Source: Clostridiaceae bacterium UBA4839 (GTDB taxonomy: Bacteria; Bacillota; Clostridia; Clostridiales; Caloramatoraceae). Taken from it: a stretch of 26,892 bases of DNA. Under the pieces are notes generated by a model. The model worked only from the letters and a program-made list of their open reading frames with translations. It made no database searches and had not been told where the DNA came from. The translations under genes were made by a program, and so were the position numbers. The DNA lies in assembly GCA_002400085.1 (NCBI GenBank), contig DHEX01000146.1, positions 1 to 26,892 on the forward strand, in the 5' to 3' direction. Below are positions 7,233 to 14,319 of the stretch, one piece after another (the stretch's first letter is position 1; each line of letters starts with the position of its first letter).

Positions 7233-8223
7233 CTATACAAGTGAAATCCTTATGGAATATGAAAAAATTCAAGATGAAAATAAAAGAAAGCTTCAGCAAA
7301 AGAAGGATTATGTATATAAGAAGTTCCCAAGAATCAAGGAAATTGATTCTGAGATAAGTGAATATGGTATTAATATTGCAGCTTCAGTTATAAAAGGTGC
7401 AGATATGGAAAAAACCATTGGAGAAGCAAAGAAAAAAATGACCGATCTTAAAATTGAAAAATCCGAAATACTTGCTGAAAATGGCCTTCCTGTAGATTAC
7501 CTTGAAGCTTCTTATAACTGTAAAAAATGCAAGGATACTGGATATATTGGAAGTGAAAAGTGCACTTGCTTTAAGCAAAAATTAATTGATAAATACTACC
7601 AACAGTCCAATTTGAAAAACATACTTATGAAAGAAAACTTTGATACCTTTGATATAAGCCTGTATTCTCATAGCAAAGTTGAAGGTGAAGATATTTCCCC
7701 TTTTGAAAATATGCAAAAAATATTTAAACATTCCATAGACTATGTTAATAATTTTGATAATACAAATGAGAATCTTCTTTTTTATGGAAATTCCGGCCTT
7801 GGAAAAACTTTTCTTTCAAACTGTATTGCAAAGGACCTTTTAGACAGGGGCAAACTTGTAGTGTATGAGACCTCTTCAAATTTAATAGAAATATTAAGAA
7901 ATGCTAAATTTGATGAATCTTCTACTAAAGAAGAACTTGAAAAAATATTAGATAATATATTAACCTGTGATCTATTGATTATTGATGATTTAGGTACAGA
8001 ACCTGCAACTTCCTATTCCTATTCAGAACTTTTTAATATAATAAACAGCAGATTATTAAAGCAAAAAAAGACAATTATATCAACAAACTATACAATAAAC
8101 GACATCACTAACCTTTATCCTGAAAGAATTACATCCAGAATATTAGGCAACTACACCGTTTTTAAATTCATTGGGGATGATATCCGGATCAATAGGGGTT
8201 CATTAAAAAAGCAAAATAAATAA
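7222..8223 (+). CDS. dnaI: Helicase loader, DnaI/DnaC-type AAA+ ATPase
   Basis: This is an ATP-dependent loader of the replicative DNA helicase, 333 aa. The N-terminal half is a helicase-binding, coiled-coil-rich region with a zinc-binding cluster Cys100-x2-Cys103...Cys114-x-Cys116 (CKKCKDTGYIGSEKCTC), as in B. subtilis DnaI. The AAA+ core has Walker A GNSGLGKT (189-196), Walker B LLIIDD (251-256), sensor STNY (about 287-290), and an arginine-finger region ERITSRI. ATG 7222 is preferred: AGGAAG is about 11 nt upstream. A GTG at 7213 would sit only 2 nt from it. The start overlaps the dnaD 3' end by 11 nt, implying translational coupling. A strong terminator follows. Confidence 0.93.
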   Translation: MRNSYTSEILMEYEKIQDENKRKLQQKKDYVYKKFPRIKEIDSEISEYGINIAASVIKGADMEKTIGEAKKKMTDLKIEKSEILAENGLPVDYLEASYNCKKCKDTGYIGSEKCTCFKQKLIDKYYQQSNLKNILMKENFDTFDISLYSHSKVEGEDISPFENMQKIFKHSIDYVNNFDNTNENLLFYGNSGLGKTFLSNCIAKDLLDRGKLVVYETSSNLIEILRNAKFDESSTKEELEKILDNILTCDLLIIDDLGTEPATSYSYSELFNIINSRLLKQKKTIISTNYTINDITNLYPERITSRILGNYTVFKFIGDDIRINRGSLKKQNK

Positions 8224-8228
8224 GGATT

Positions 8229-8258
8229 AAAAATGGGGCGAAATATCGCCCCATTTTT
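8229..8258. terminator. Bidirectional terminator between dnaI and the gamma-lyase gene
   Basis: AAAAATGGGGCGA (8229-8241) pairs perfectly with TCGCCCCATTTTT (8246-8258) around AATA. A- and T-runs flank it on both sides and serve the two convergent genes. Confidence 0.92.
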
Positions 8259-9454
8259 TAACCCTTATATGACCTTAATCCTTGATCAAGATCTTCACAT
8301 ATATCCTTTGCATCTTCAAGCCCTACTGAAAGCCTTACAAGTCCATCAGTTATACCTGCCTTTAACCTATCCTCTTTTGGAACAGGTGAGTGAGTCATGG
8401 ATGCTGGATGTTCAATAAGCGTTTCTATATCTCCAAGGCTTACTGCAAGTTTGCATAGCTTAACATGATTCATAAGCCACTTTCCTGCTTCCACTCCGCC
8501 CTTAACTTCAAAGCTTATCATACCTCCAAAACCATACATCTGCTTTTTAGCCAAATCATAATATTCAAAATTTGGAAGTCCTGGATAGTAAACTTCCTCA
8601 ACCATTGGATGCTCATTTAAAAATTCAGCTACTATCTGCGCATTTTCACAATGCTTTCTCATTCTGACACCTAACGTTTTAACCCCTCTTAGAGTTAGCC
8701 AGCAGTTAAATGGGCTCGGACATGCACCTGTCATATCCTTTATTCCTCTCATTCTAATATCAGAAATAGTTTCACTGTCTCCAATAACAGCACCGCCAAT
8801 TATATCTCCATGACCATTTATATATTTTGTAGCACTATGTACAACTACATCTGCATCAAGTTCTAAAGGTCTCTGGCAGTATGGCGAGCAAAATGTATTA
8901 TCAACTACAAGCTTTGCTCCATGAGCATGAGCTATTTTAGCACATGCTTTTATATCAATAATTTTCATAGTTGGATTAGCTGGAGTTTCAATATATACTA
9001 CTTTTGTATTCTTTCTCATAGCTTTTTCAACATTCTCAGGTTTTGTAGCATCAACAAAAGTTACATCTATTCCATGTCTTGTTACCTGCTCCTGAAGGAA
9101 AGAAAATGTACAGCCATATAAAGTATCAGAAGCAACTATATGGTCACCTGCATCAACCATCGTCCAAATAGTTGCAGATATAGCTCCCATACCTGATGCA
9201 GTAAATATTGCTGCTTCTCCTCCTTCAAGATCTGCAAGTTTTTCTTCAAGCTGCGCTTCCGTTGGATTTCCAAGTCTCGTATAAACATACCCATCTTCTT
9301 CACCAGCAAACCTTGCAGCTCCCTGCTCAGCATTTTTAAATACAAAAGTAGATGTCTGGTAAATAGGAGTAGATAAAGCCCCAGTTTCTTTATCTACTTT
9401 ATTCCCTGCATGTATAATCCTAGTGTCAAATCCCATTTTTTTTAAGTCTTCCAT
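8258..9454 (-). CDS. Methionine gamma-lyase (Cys/Met-metabolism PLP enzyme)
   Basis: This is predicted to break L-methionine into methanethiol, 2-oxobutyrate and ammonia in the cytoplasm. The protein is 398 aa, a fold-type I PLP enzyme. The PLP Lys is K210 in HSATKYINGHGD. Tyr58 and Arg60 (YVYTRLGNPT) contact the phosphate of the neighbouring subunit. Tyr113 is present in LYGCTF. The next-but-one Cys115 corresponds to Cys116 of Pseudomonas methionine gamma-lyase, which marks lyases rather than cystathionine synthases or lyases. The C-terminal IEHPASMTHSP...GLVRLSVGLED also follows that family. Cystathionine gamma-lyase activity cannot be excluded. It stands alone, with GGGGGT as ribosome site and a dyad over its likely -10. 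No S-box or T-box leader is present. Confidence 0.9.
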   Translation of the reverse strand: MEDLKKMGFDTRIIHAGNKVDKETGALSTPIYQTSTFVFKNAEQGAARFAGEEDGYVYTRLGNPTEAQLEEKLADLEGGEAAIFTASGMGAISATIWTMVDAGDHIVASDTLYGCTFSFLQEQVTRHGIDVTFVDATKPENVEKAMRKNTKVVYIETPANPTMKIIDIKACAKIAHAHGAKLVVDNTFCSPYCQRPLELDADVVVHSATKYINGHGDIIGGAVIGDSETISDIRMRGIKDMTGACPSPFNCWLTLRGVKTLGVRMRKHCENAQIVAEFLNEHPMVEEVYYPGLPNFEYYDLAKKQMYGFGGMISFEVKGGVEAGKWLMNHVKLCKLAVSLGDIETLIEHPASMTHSPVPKEDRLKAGITDGLVRLSVGLEDAKDICEDLDQGLRSYKG

Positions 9455-9487
9455 AGTTTTACCCCCTTTAATTTATTCAATTTTATT

Positions 9488-9518
9488 ATATCACAGTATT
9501 TTAATTATATTGTGATAT
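9488..9518. promoter_or_regulatory. Dyad overlapping the probable -10 of the gamma-lyase gene
   Basis: ATATCACA (9488-9495) and TGTGATAT (9511-9518) are perfect 8-bp arms 15 bp apart. On the minus strand a TATAAT overlaps the proximal arm, and no clear -35 is seen. A repressor or activator bound here would control the gene. Confidence 0.5.
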
Positions 9519-9612
9519 TTCTGAATACTTTTGCTTTTTAAGGGCAAAACCTAACATTAAAAAGGCTTTTAGTCAAAAATATGCTGATTATAACATTTTA
9601 TGGAGATAAAGT

Positions 9613-9663
9613 TTGCTAAAACTACATGAAATGTTCTTCTAATATTTTATGTAGTTTTAGCAA
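9613..9663. terminator. 15-bp inverted repeat after the phosphofructokinase gene
   Basis: TTGCTAAAACTACAT (9613-9627) and ATGTAGTTTTAGCAA (9649-9663) are perfectly complementary with a 21-nt loop. It lies 37 bp past the stop codon at 9700. The T-run is poor (TTTATCTCC on the minus strand), so it may be a weak terminator or an RNA-stabilising hairpin. Confidence 0.5.
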
Positions 9664-9699
9664 TAAATCAATTAGGCTGACTTAAAGGCTGATAATAAT

Positions 9700-10929
9700 T
9701 TAAATAGATTTAAAATCAATATAGTTATAGAGAAGTGAATTATCTACAGCTTCTAATTTGCCTTTAATAAGAGGCTCCACATAATCCATCATTTCCTTTG
9801 TTACACCCGTTTCATCTTCATTTATATAATTTATAGGGACATGTTTAACCTTATTGCAAACTTCCTTTAATGAAACTTTTTCTATGGAAATCTTATATGG
9901 ACTATTGCTTTCTCTTTTAAAATAAACCATACAGTCCTTCTCACCTTTTATTCCCAACTCAACAGCCTTTTCCCCCGCTGAAATTGCTTCATATACATCT
10001 GTTTTAGAGGCTAAATGAGCTGCACATCTTTGTGGAACTCCCATTTCTGTCATCTTAACATTTTTATCAACATTATTTTTTATGCAGCTTTGAAGATACC
10101 TTCCTACTCCCCCCAACTGCTTATGCCCAAAAGCATCCCTGCTGTATAAACCTGAATCAGTATTAATGTAATCTCCATTTTTATCTTTAAGTCCCTCAGA
10201 AGTTACAACTAATAGTTTTCTATTTACTTTCAAAGCTTGACTTACATTCCTTAAAAACTTCTCCTCATCAAAAACCATTTCAGGTATATATATAAGCTGA
10301 TTAACATCTGGTATAAACTTTTTTATAAGACCTGTTGAAGCTGCAAGCCATCCTGTGTCCCTTCCCATAGTTTCCATAACCATAATAGAGCTTGAGTCAT
10401 AAACATTTATATCCATCCAAAGCTCAGCTGCTGAATTTACTAAATATTTAGCTGCACTTCCATAGCCTGGGCAGTGATCTGTAACTACTAAATCATTATC
10501 AATAGTTTTAGGTATCCCAATTATACTAATATCAAAATTATTTTCTTCTGCATATTTTGACAGTTTAAAGGCGGTATCCATAGAATCATTTCCGCCGATA
10601 TAGAAAAAATATTTAATATCATACTTATTAAATGCTTTAAATATTTTTTTGTATTCTTCTTCACTATCCTTAGCATCCTTTAATTTGTATCTACAAGATC
10701 CAAAAGCAGCAGATGGCATATATAAAAGATTTTCAAAGTACTTTCTATCGCAGCAGCTAAGATCTTTAATTTTTTCATTCATTATTCCCTGTATTCCATA
10801 TATACCTGCATATATCTTATACTTATCATTTAATTCATAAAACTTTTTAATAACCCCATAAGCAGATGAATTAATAACAGCAGTTGGTCCTCCTGACTGC
10901 GCAACAAGGCAATTCCCCTTAAGCTCCAT
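9700..10929 (-). CDS. Pyrophosphate-type 6-phosphofructokinase
   Basis: This interconverts fructose 6-phosphate and fructose 1,6-bisphosphate, probably with pyrophosphate in place of ATP, giving reversible glycolysis. The protein is 409 aa. Motifs in order: QSGGPTAVIN at 11-20; GGNDSMDT at 112-119; PKTIDND at 140-146; MGRDTGW at 188-194. Two residues are diagnostic. Asp115 stands where ATP enzymes have Gly (blocking the ATP alpha-phosphate), and Lys141 stands where ATP enzymes have Gly. Both are known hallmarks of PPi-PFKs. It starts at ATG after GGGGGATTAAATT. It is monocistronic. A regular ATP-PFK (pfkA) elsewhere in the genome would be expected. Donor use should be considered inferred. Confidence 0.9.
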   Translation of the reverse strand: MELKGNCLVAQSGGPTAVINSSAYGVIKKFYELNDKYKIYAGIYGIQGIMNEKIKDLSCCDRKYFENLLYMPSAAFGSCRYKLKDAKDSEEEYKKIFKAFNKYDIKYFFYIGGNDSMDTAFKLSKYAEENNFDISIIGIPKTIDNDLVVTDHCPGYGSAAKYLVNSAAELWMDINVYDSSSIMVMETMGRDTGWLAASTGLIKKFIPDVNQLIYIPEMVFDEEKFLRNVSQALKVNRKLLVVTSEGLKDKNGDYINTDSGLYSRDAFGHKQLGGVGRYLQSCIKNNVDKNVKMTEMGVPQRCAAHLASKTDVYEAISAGEKAVELGIKGEKDCMVYFKRESNSPYKISIEKVSLKEVCNKVKHVPINYINEDETGVTKEMMDYVEPLIKGKLEAVDNSLLYNYIDFKSI

Positions 10930-10964
10930 AATTTAATCCCCCTTGAATTTTTTTAATAAACTAC

Positions 10965-10993
10965 TTTACAACACCAAATTTTTAATCTGTCAA
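10965..10993 (-). promoter_or_regulatory. Putative promoter of the PPi-phosphofructokinase
   Basis: On the minus strand a perfect TTGACA (10988-10993) is followed after 17 bp by TGTAAA (10965-10970). A TAAAGT two bases further on is an alternative -10. Confidence 0.5.
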
Positions 10994-10999
10994 TAATTG

Positions 11000-11228
11000 C
11001 TCCAATGATTGCCATCCGTAATGCCTTTATTATAGATAGCAGCATCAATTTATTTTTAATAATGTTATGTATAATTCGTTTTAAATATTATATAATAATC
11101 TACATATAATTATTAAACATTATAATTTATCAACTTGCAACATTTTTATATTATTTTTTTATATATTATCGTCTAATATTAATCATATTGAATAAGTAGT
11201 ATAGCACATATGGGCGCGTAGCATTTAG
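11000..11228. other. AT-rich non-coding stretch
   Basis: No open frame with a ribosome site, no RNA gene and no strong hairpin is seen. Runs of ATATTATATAA-like sequence dominate. It is probably decayed intergenic DNA bordering the mobile-element relic. Confidence 0.5.
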
Positions 11229-11399
11229 GCATTTGAGGGACAGTTAAGTATTTGAGGACGGTTAAGATGTAAATATAGAATTTAGAGAGGTTAATAATTA
11301 AGATTCGGGGGACGATTAAGAACTTCTTATAAATAAACAAATAGCGGCAATAAAGAATCTTTGTTGCAAATTAGAATAATCCTTAACCATCCCCAGAAT
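11229..11399. repeat. Cluster of GGACGGTTAAG-like short repeats
   Basis: Three direct variants are seen: TTGAGGGACAGTTAAG (11233-11248), TTGAGGACGGTTAAG (11252-11266) and ATTCGGGGGACGATTAAG (11303-11320). An inverted copy, CTTAACCATCCCCAGAAT, is at 11382-11399. The last two make an imperfect long-range dyad around about 60 bp of DNA. They resemble the GGGACGG-type short repeats often found scattered in Firmicutes near transposon remnants. Confidence 0.55.
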
Positions 11400-11677
11400 A
11401 CCCTAAATTAAAAGGTAAAATTAATTTCAACAGTGTTGCAGAAGAGGCTGGAGTTTCAAAAGCATATCTTTACAAACATCCTGAAATCCGTGAGCATATA
11501 GATATGCTTCGAAAGCAACAGGAAGGACTACCTTCTCCAGGACAGGTAAAGCGGGAAATGACTGATGCCAGCAAGGATGTGCTTATTGCTGCTAAAAACA
11601 AGCATATTAAATAATTGCAAGACGAAAACAAAAGGCTAAAGAATATACTAAAACGTAGATATGGAGAAGAATATTAA
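11387..11677 (+). pseudogene. Relic of a Tn554-type TnpC / DUF6262 gene
   Basis: The conceptual frame reads KGKINFNSVAEEAGVSKAYL, then YKHPEIREHIDMLRKQQ, a short linker containing PGQVKREMTDASKDVLIAAK, and after an in-frame TAA (11612-11614) LQDENKRLKNILKRRYGEEY and a stop. This is the helix-turn-helix plus coiled-coil layout of TnpC-like proteins encoded by Tn554-family elements, which also carry two tyrosine recombinases (TnpA, TnpB). Here there is no start codon (the frame is closed upstream by a stop at 11384), the internal stop breaks the gene, and no recombinase genes remain. It is therefore a decayed fragment of an integrated element, about 90 bp from a tRNA gene. Confidence 0.7.
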
Positions 11678-11703
11678 AAGATACATAGAATATATATAAA
11701 CAG

Positions 11704-11736
11704 AGACGGAAGCAAGTATTTAACTTGCTTCCGTCT
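11704..11736 (-). terminator. Terminator of the tRNA operon
   Basis: AGACGGAAGCAAG (11704-11716) and CTTGCTTCCGTCT (11724-11736) form a perfect 13-bp stem with a 7-nt loop. It lies 33 bp beyond the 3' end of tRNA-Thr. The following T-rich tract on the minus strand is weak (CTGTTTATATATATTC). Confidence 0.65.
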
Positions 11737-11769
11737 TGATTAGTTCAGATATCTTTTGTGTACGGTTTT

Positions 11770-11845
<76 letters not shown>

Positions 11846-11848
11846 AAA

Positions 11849-11925
11849 TGGCGACCAAGAAGGGGTTCGGACCCTCGACCTCCGGCGTGACAGGCCGGCA
11901 CTCTAACCAACTGAGCTACTTGGCC
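11849..11925 (-). tRNA. tRNA-Asp (anticodon GTC)
   Basis: It is 77 nt including CCA. The acceptor GGCCAAG pairs with CTTGGTC, with D-arm TAGCTCAGTTGGTTAGAGTG, anticodon arm CCGGCCTGTCACGCCGG and T-arm GAGGGTCCGAACCCC. It is the second gene of the cluster. Confidence 0.97.
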
Positions 11926-11934
11926 ATATAAAGA

Positions 11935-11969
11935 TACTTAACGACAAATATTAATATTTGAGTTAAGTA
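11935..11969. repeat. Two-tier palindrome between tRNA-Glu and tRNA-Asp
   Basis: The inner perfect palindrome CAAATATTAATATTTG (11945-11960) is enclosed by arms TACTTAAC (11935-11942) and GTTAAGTA (11962-11969). In the precursor RNA it would fold as a long hairpin between two tRNAs. It might guide processing or mark a deleted tRNA. Confidence 0.7.
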
Positions 11970-11978
11970 CCCAAAAAA

Positions 11979-12053
11979 TGGTGACCCCTACGGGATTTGA
12001 ACCCATGATACCACCGTGAAAGGGTGGTGTCTTAACCGCTTGACCAAGGGGCC
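11979..12053 (-). tRNA. tRNA-Glu (anticodon TTC)
   Basis: It is 75 nt including CCA. The acceptor GGCCCCT pairs with AGGGGTC (one G-U), with D-arm TGGTCAAGCGGTTAAGACA, anticodon arm CCACCCTTTCACGGTGG and T-arm ATGGGTTCAAATCCC. It is first in the operon. Confidence 0.97.
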
Positions 12054-12066
12054 ATTACAATTAAAT

Positions 12067-12095
12067 ATAATACATGAAAATTCACATTGTGTCAA
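12067..12095 (-). promoter_or_regulatory. Near-consensus promoter of the tRNA operon
   Basis: On the minus strand a perfect TTGACA (12090-12095) and TATTAT (12067-12072) are separated by 17 bp. It lies 14 bp before tRNA-Glu. An A/T-rich upstream tract could act as an UP element. Confidence 0.85.
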
Positions 12096-12116
12096 TATTT
12101 TTTTAATAAAAACTTC

Positions 12117-12263
12117 AATTCGTAATTTAAAATCAGTAGTGAACAAATCATAGCAGAAATAAGAAAAATATATGGAATGAACATAGAGTGAGCATTTTAA
12201 TCCTTAGAACATCTTTGCAAATGGAAAAGTGAATGGAATATATTTTTCTTATCGCAGCGGTGT
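12117..12263 (-). repeat. MITE-like interspersed element, copy 3 (inverted, one end lost)
   Basis: The right end (AATTCGTAATTTA at 12117-12129) is intact and is followed by the family's subterminal sequence AATCAGTAGTGAACAAATCA. The other side ends with CTTATCGCAGCGGTG and then diverges, so the final 25 bp or so of inverted repeat is missing. It shares with copy 1 the inner piece ATCCTTAGAACATCTTTG in the reverse orientation, and with copy 4 the AAAATATATGGAATGA segment. It lies upstream of the tRNA promoter and directly after the ABC permease stop codon. Confidence 0.8.
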
Positions 12264-12293
12264 GTTACAGCTGGTAGCCATCGGATAAAAAAA

Positions 12294-13097
12294 TCAAATA
12301 AAAATACTGATTATATATGGCAGCAATGCTGCAAGACCAAGTAAATTTTTGATTGGTTTATCAGACTTTGAATCCCAAGTGAATAGGTATGCTGCAAGAG
12401 CAAAGGATAGTATCCCTCCAAGCAGCAGAACAATTATTGAGCTTGAAATACTATATACAGGTTTTTTATTAAATGCTAAAGCCCCTAAGGCATTCATACA
12501 GTGAGTAGTTGGAAGTATTTTAGATATCTTTTGCATATTTTGTGAAAGCATTTCCGTAGGCATCATTACTCCGCCTATCAGCATAGAAGGAATAAATATC
12601 ACTTGAGCTAATAGTACAGTCACTCTGTTATTTGGAGAGCACACTCCAATTAAAGTCCCAAATCCCGCAAAAGCAAATAATGAAATAAAATAAACCAAAC
12701 AAAAGTTTAAAAATTGCTTTGGAAAGGTTGAGCCAAAAAAACTAGTGCTGGTTATCAAAATTATAATAGAAACTATAGTTATATGAACCATAGTCGTAAT
12801 TACAGGTACAAGCAGCACAGATTTTAGAGGTACTCCATATATTTTATAGCTCCTATAAATTCCCTTTTCCTTTGAAGTAGCTATAGGATTAGGCATACTA
12901 AGCAAGGTACTTACCATAACAGCAAATACCGTCATACCTGGAATCATGTATTTACTAAACTCTTTATTAATACTTGGCATAATAGCCTGCATCATAAAGT
13001 AAAAGGCTAATGGGAAAAGGTAATTCATAAGTAATAACGTTTTATCCCTTATAACACTTTTAAACTCAAATCCCATATGGCTAATTATTGCTTTCAT
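12294..13097 (-). CDS. ABC-2 type transporter permease
   Basis: This is the membrane half of an ABC exporter, 267 aa. Hydrophobic segments are visible at about 22-40, 52-70, 97-120, 130-155, 165-185 and 220-265, in keeping with the six-helix ABC-2 fold. The central stretch VLLAQVIFIPSMLIGGVMMP is the characteristic ABC-2 motif region ahead of the fifth helix. The start has GGAGGT seven nt upstream and overlaps the ATPase gene by 17 nt, so the two subunits are translationally coupled. The substrate could be a drug, lipid or peptide. Nothing in the sequence decides it. The 3' end runs straight into element copy 3 without an obvious terminator. Confidence 0.9.
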   Translation of the reverse strand: MKAIISHMGFEFKSVIRDKTLLLMNYLFPLAFYFMMQAIMPSINKEFSKYMIPGMTVFAVMVSTLLSMPNPIATSKEKGIYRSYKIYGVPLKSVLLVPVITTMVHITIVSIIILITSTSFFGSTFPKQFLNFCLVYFISLFAFAGFGTLIGVCSPNNRVTVLLAQVIFIPSMLIGGVMMPTEMLSQNMQKISKILPTTHCMNALGALAFNKKPVYSISSSIIVLLLGGILSFALAAYLFTWDSKSDKPIKNLLGLAALLPYIISIFI

Positions 13098-14001
13098 AAG
13101 GTTTACCTCCGCCTGTAATGTCGATAAATCTTTCTTCTAATGATGCTCTTTCAACCTTCAAATCTAATAATTTATCCTTACTGTCCTTTATATGTCTCAA
13201 AATAATAAATAATAATTCCTCAATATCTTCACAATAAAAAACAGTATAATCATCCTTCTGTTCCATTTTAAATCCTTGTGTTAATTTCAATGAAGAAGCA
13301 GAGCTATATTTTGTTTTCACAAAAACTTTTATTAAGCTTTTTCCAGAAGTTATTATATCTCTTGGAGTTCCTAATGCTGCAATCTTACCTTTCAGTAAAA
13401 TTGCCACATTATCAGCCAAATCTTCTACCTCGTTCATATCATGGGAAGCAAGTAATATAGCAGTTCCCTTATTTTTTTCTTCTCTCATTATATTATGAAA
13501 CATCACTCTTGTACTTACATCCAATCCAGCAGTTGGTTCATCAAGGATTAATAGTTTAGGATTATGCGATAATGCAATAGCTAATACTAATTTTCTTTGC
13601 TGCCCCGTAGAAAGTTTTCCAAATTGTGTATTGCCTTTATCCATTAAGTTAAATTTTTCAAGTAAATCATATCTTATTTCAGTTTTAGAATATAGGCAAA
13701 ACATTTTCATTGCTTCTTTAACAGTTATAACTTCAGGCAAAGCTGAAGTCTGCAATTGAACACCTAAAATTTTCTTCACCTTAAAAAATTCCTTTTCAGG
13801 GTTTACACCATCAATGGTTATCTTACCATTACTGGTTTTTCTAATCCCTTCTATACACTCTAAGGTACTTGTCTTACCTGCCCCATTAGGCCCAAGCAGT
13901 GCAAATATCTCCCCTGGATAAATTTTAAAGCTTATATCATCTATTGCCTTAATACTGCCGTAGGACTTGGAAAAGCTTTCTACACAAAGTATTGGTTCCA
14001 T
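13081..14001 (-). CDS. ABC transporter ATP-binding protein (ABC-2 exporter type)
   Basis: This ATPase drives the permease encoded immediately downstream. The protein is 306 aa. Walker A is GPNGAGKT (37-44), the Q-loop is in LGVQLQTSALPE (Gln82/84), the signature is LSTGQ (130-134, with T for the common G), Walker B is LLILDEP (150-156), and the H-loop His is in ASHDMNEVEDLA (His187). About 90 residues at the C-terminus form the accessory domain seen in drug/antibiotic-export ATPases (CcmA/DrrA-like). The start is the second of two Met codons, because GGGGGA abuts the first (14007) and is 6 nt from this one. No regulator is adjacent. Confidence 0.93.
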   Translation of the reverse strand: MEPILCVESFSKSYGSIKAIDDISFKIYPGEIFALLGPNGAGKTSTLECIEGIRKTSNGKITIDGVNPEKEFFKVKKILGVQLQTSALPEVITVKEAMKMFCLYSKTEIRYDLLEKFNLMDKGNTQFGKLSTGQQRKLVLAIALSHNPKLLILDEPTAGLDVSTRVMFHNIMREEKNKGTAILLASHDMNEVEDLADNVAILLKGKIAALGTPRDIITSGKSLIKVFVKTKYSSASSLKLTQGFKMEQKDDYTVFYCEDIEELLFIILRHIKDSKDKLLDLKVERASLEERFIDITGGGKPYESNN

Positions 14002-14007
14002 ACACAT

Positions 14008-14240
14008 CCCCCATTAATTACTTATTTTTGATATGCCTGGTAAGTTCCTTATAAGTAATATTATATCAATAATTTCAAAATATGGATATAATGAATTCTT
14101 TACACTTCAATCAAGTAATCCTTAAACTCAGATTGAGTTTACTTAAATAATATCTCTAGTTCCGCAAGAACTTATTTAGTAATGCAGCAAACGTTATACG
14201 TCCCTAAAAAAGGATAGGGGTATTACAAGATGGTAGACAT
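14008..14240. other. Intergenic stretch between purA and the ABC operon
   Basis: There is no coding potential. It contains a small dyad (AAACTCA/TGAGTTT, about 14123-14140) and the leader of the ABC operon. No clear -35/-10 pair could be chosen, although several TATAAT-like hexamers occur near 14070-14095. Confidence 0.4.
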
Positions 14241-14253
14241 GAAATAAAAATAA

Positions 14254-14298
14254 AAGTACAAGAAACAGCCTTAAATTTCAAAAGCTGCTCTTGTACTT
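14254..14298 (-). terminator. Terminator of the purA operon
   Basis: AAGTACAAG-AA-CAGC (14254-14268) pairs with GCTG-CT-CTTGTACTT (14284-14298). On the minus strand it is followed by TTTTATTTTTATTTC. Confidence 0.85.
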
Positions 14299-14319
14299 AA
14301 AAACTATAGATTAAATATC

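Noticed and set aside
9455..9610. SAM (S-box) riboswitch upstream of the methionine gamma-lyase
   Set aside because: The conserved S-box core sequences are absent and the leader is too short. Only a DNA dyad is present.
11229..11399. CRISPR array
   Set aside because: The repeats are short, degenerate, unevenly spaced and mixed in orientation. No cas gene is present.
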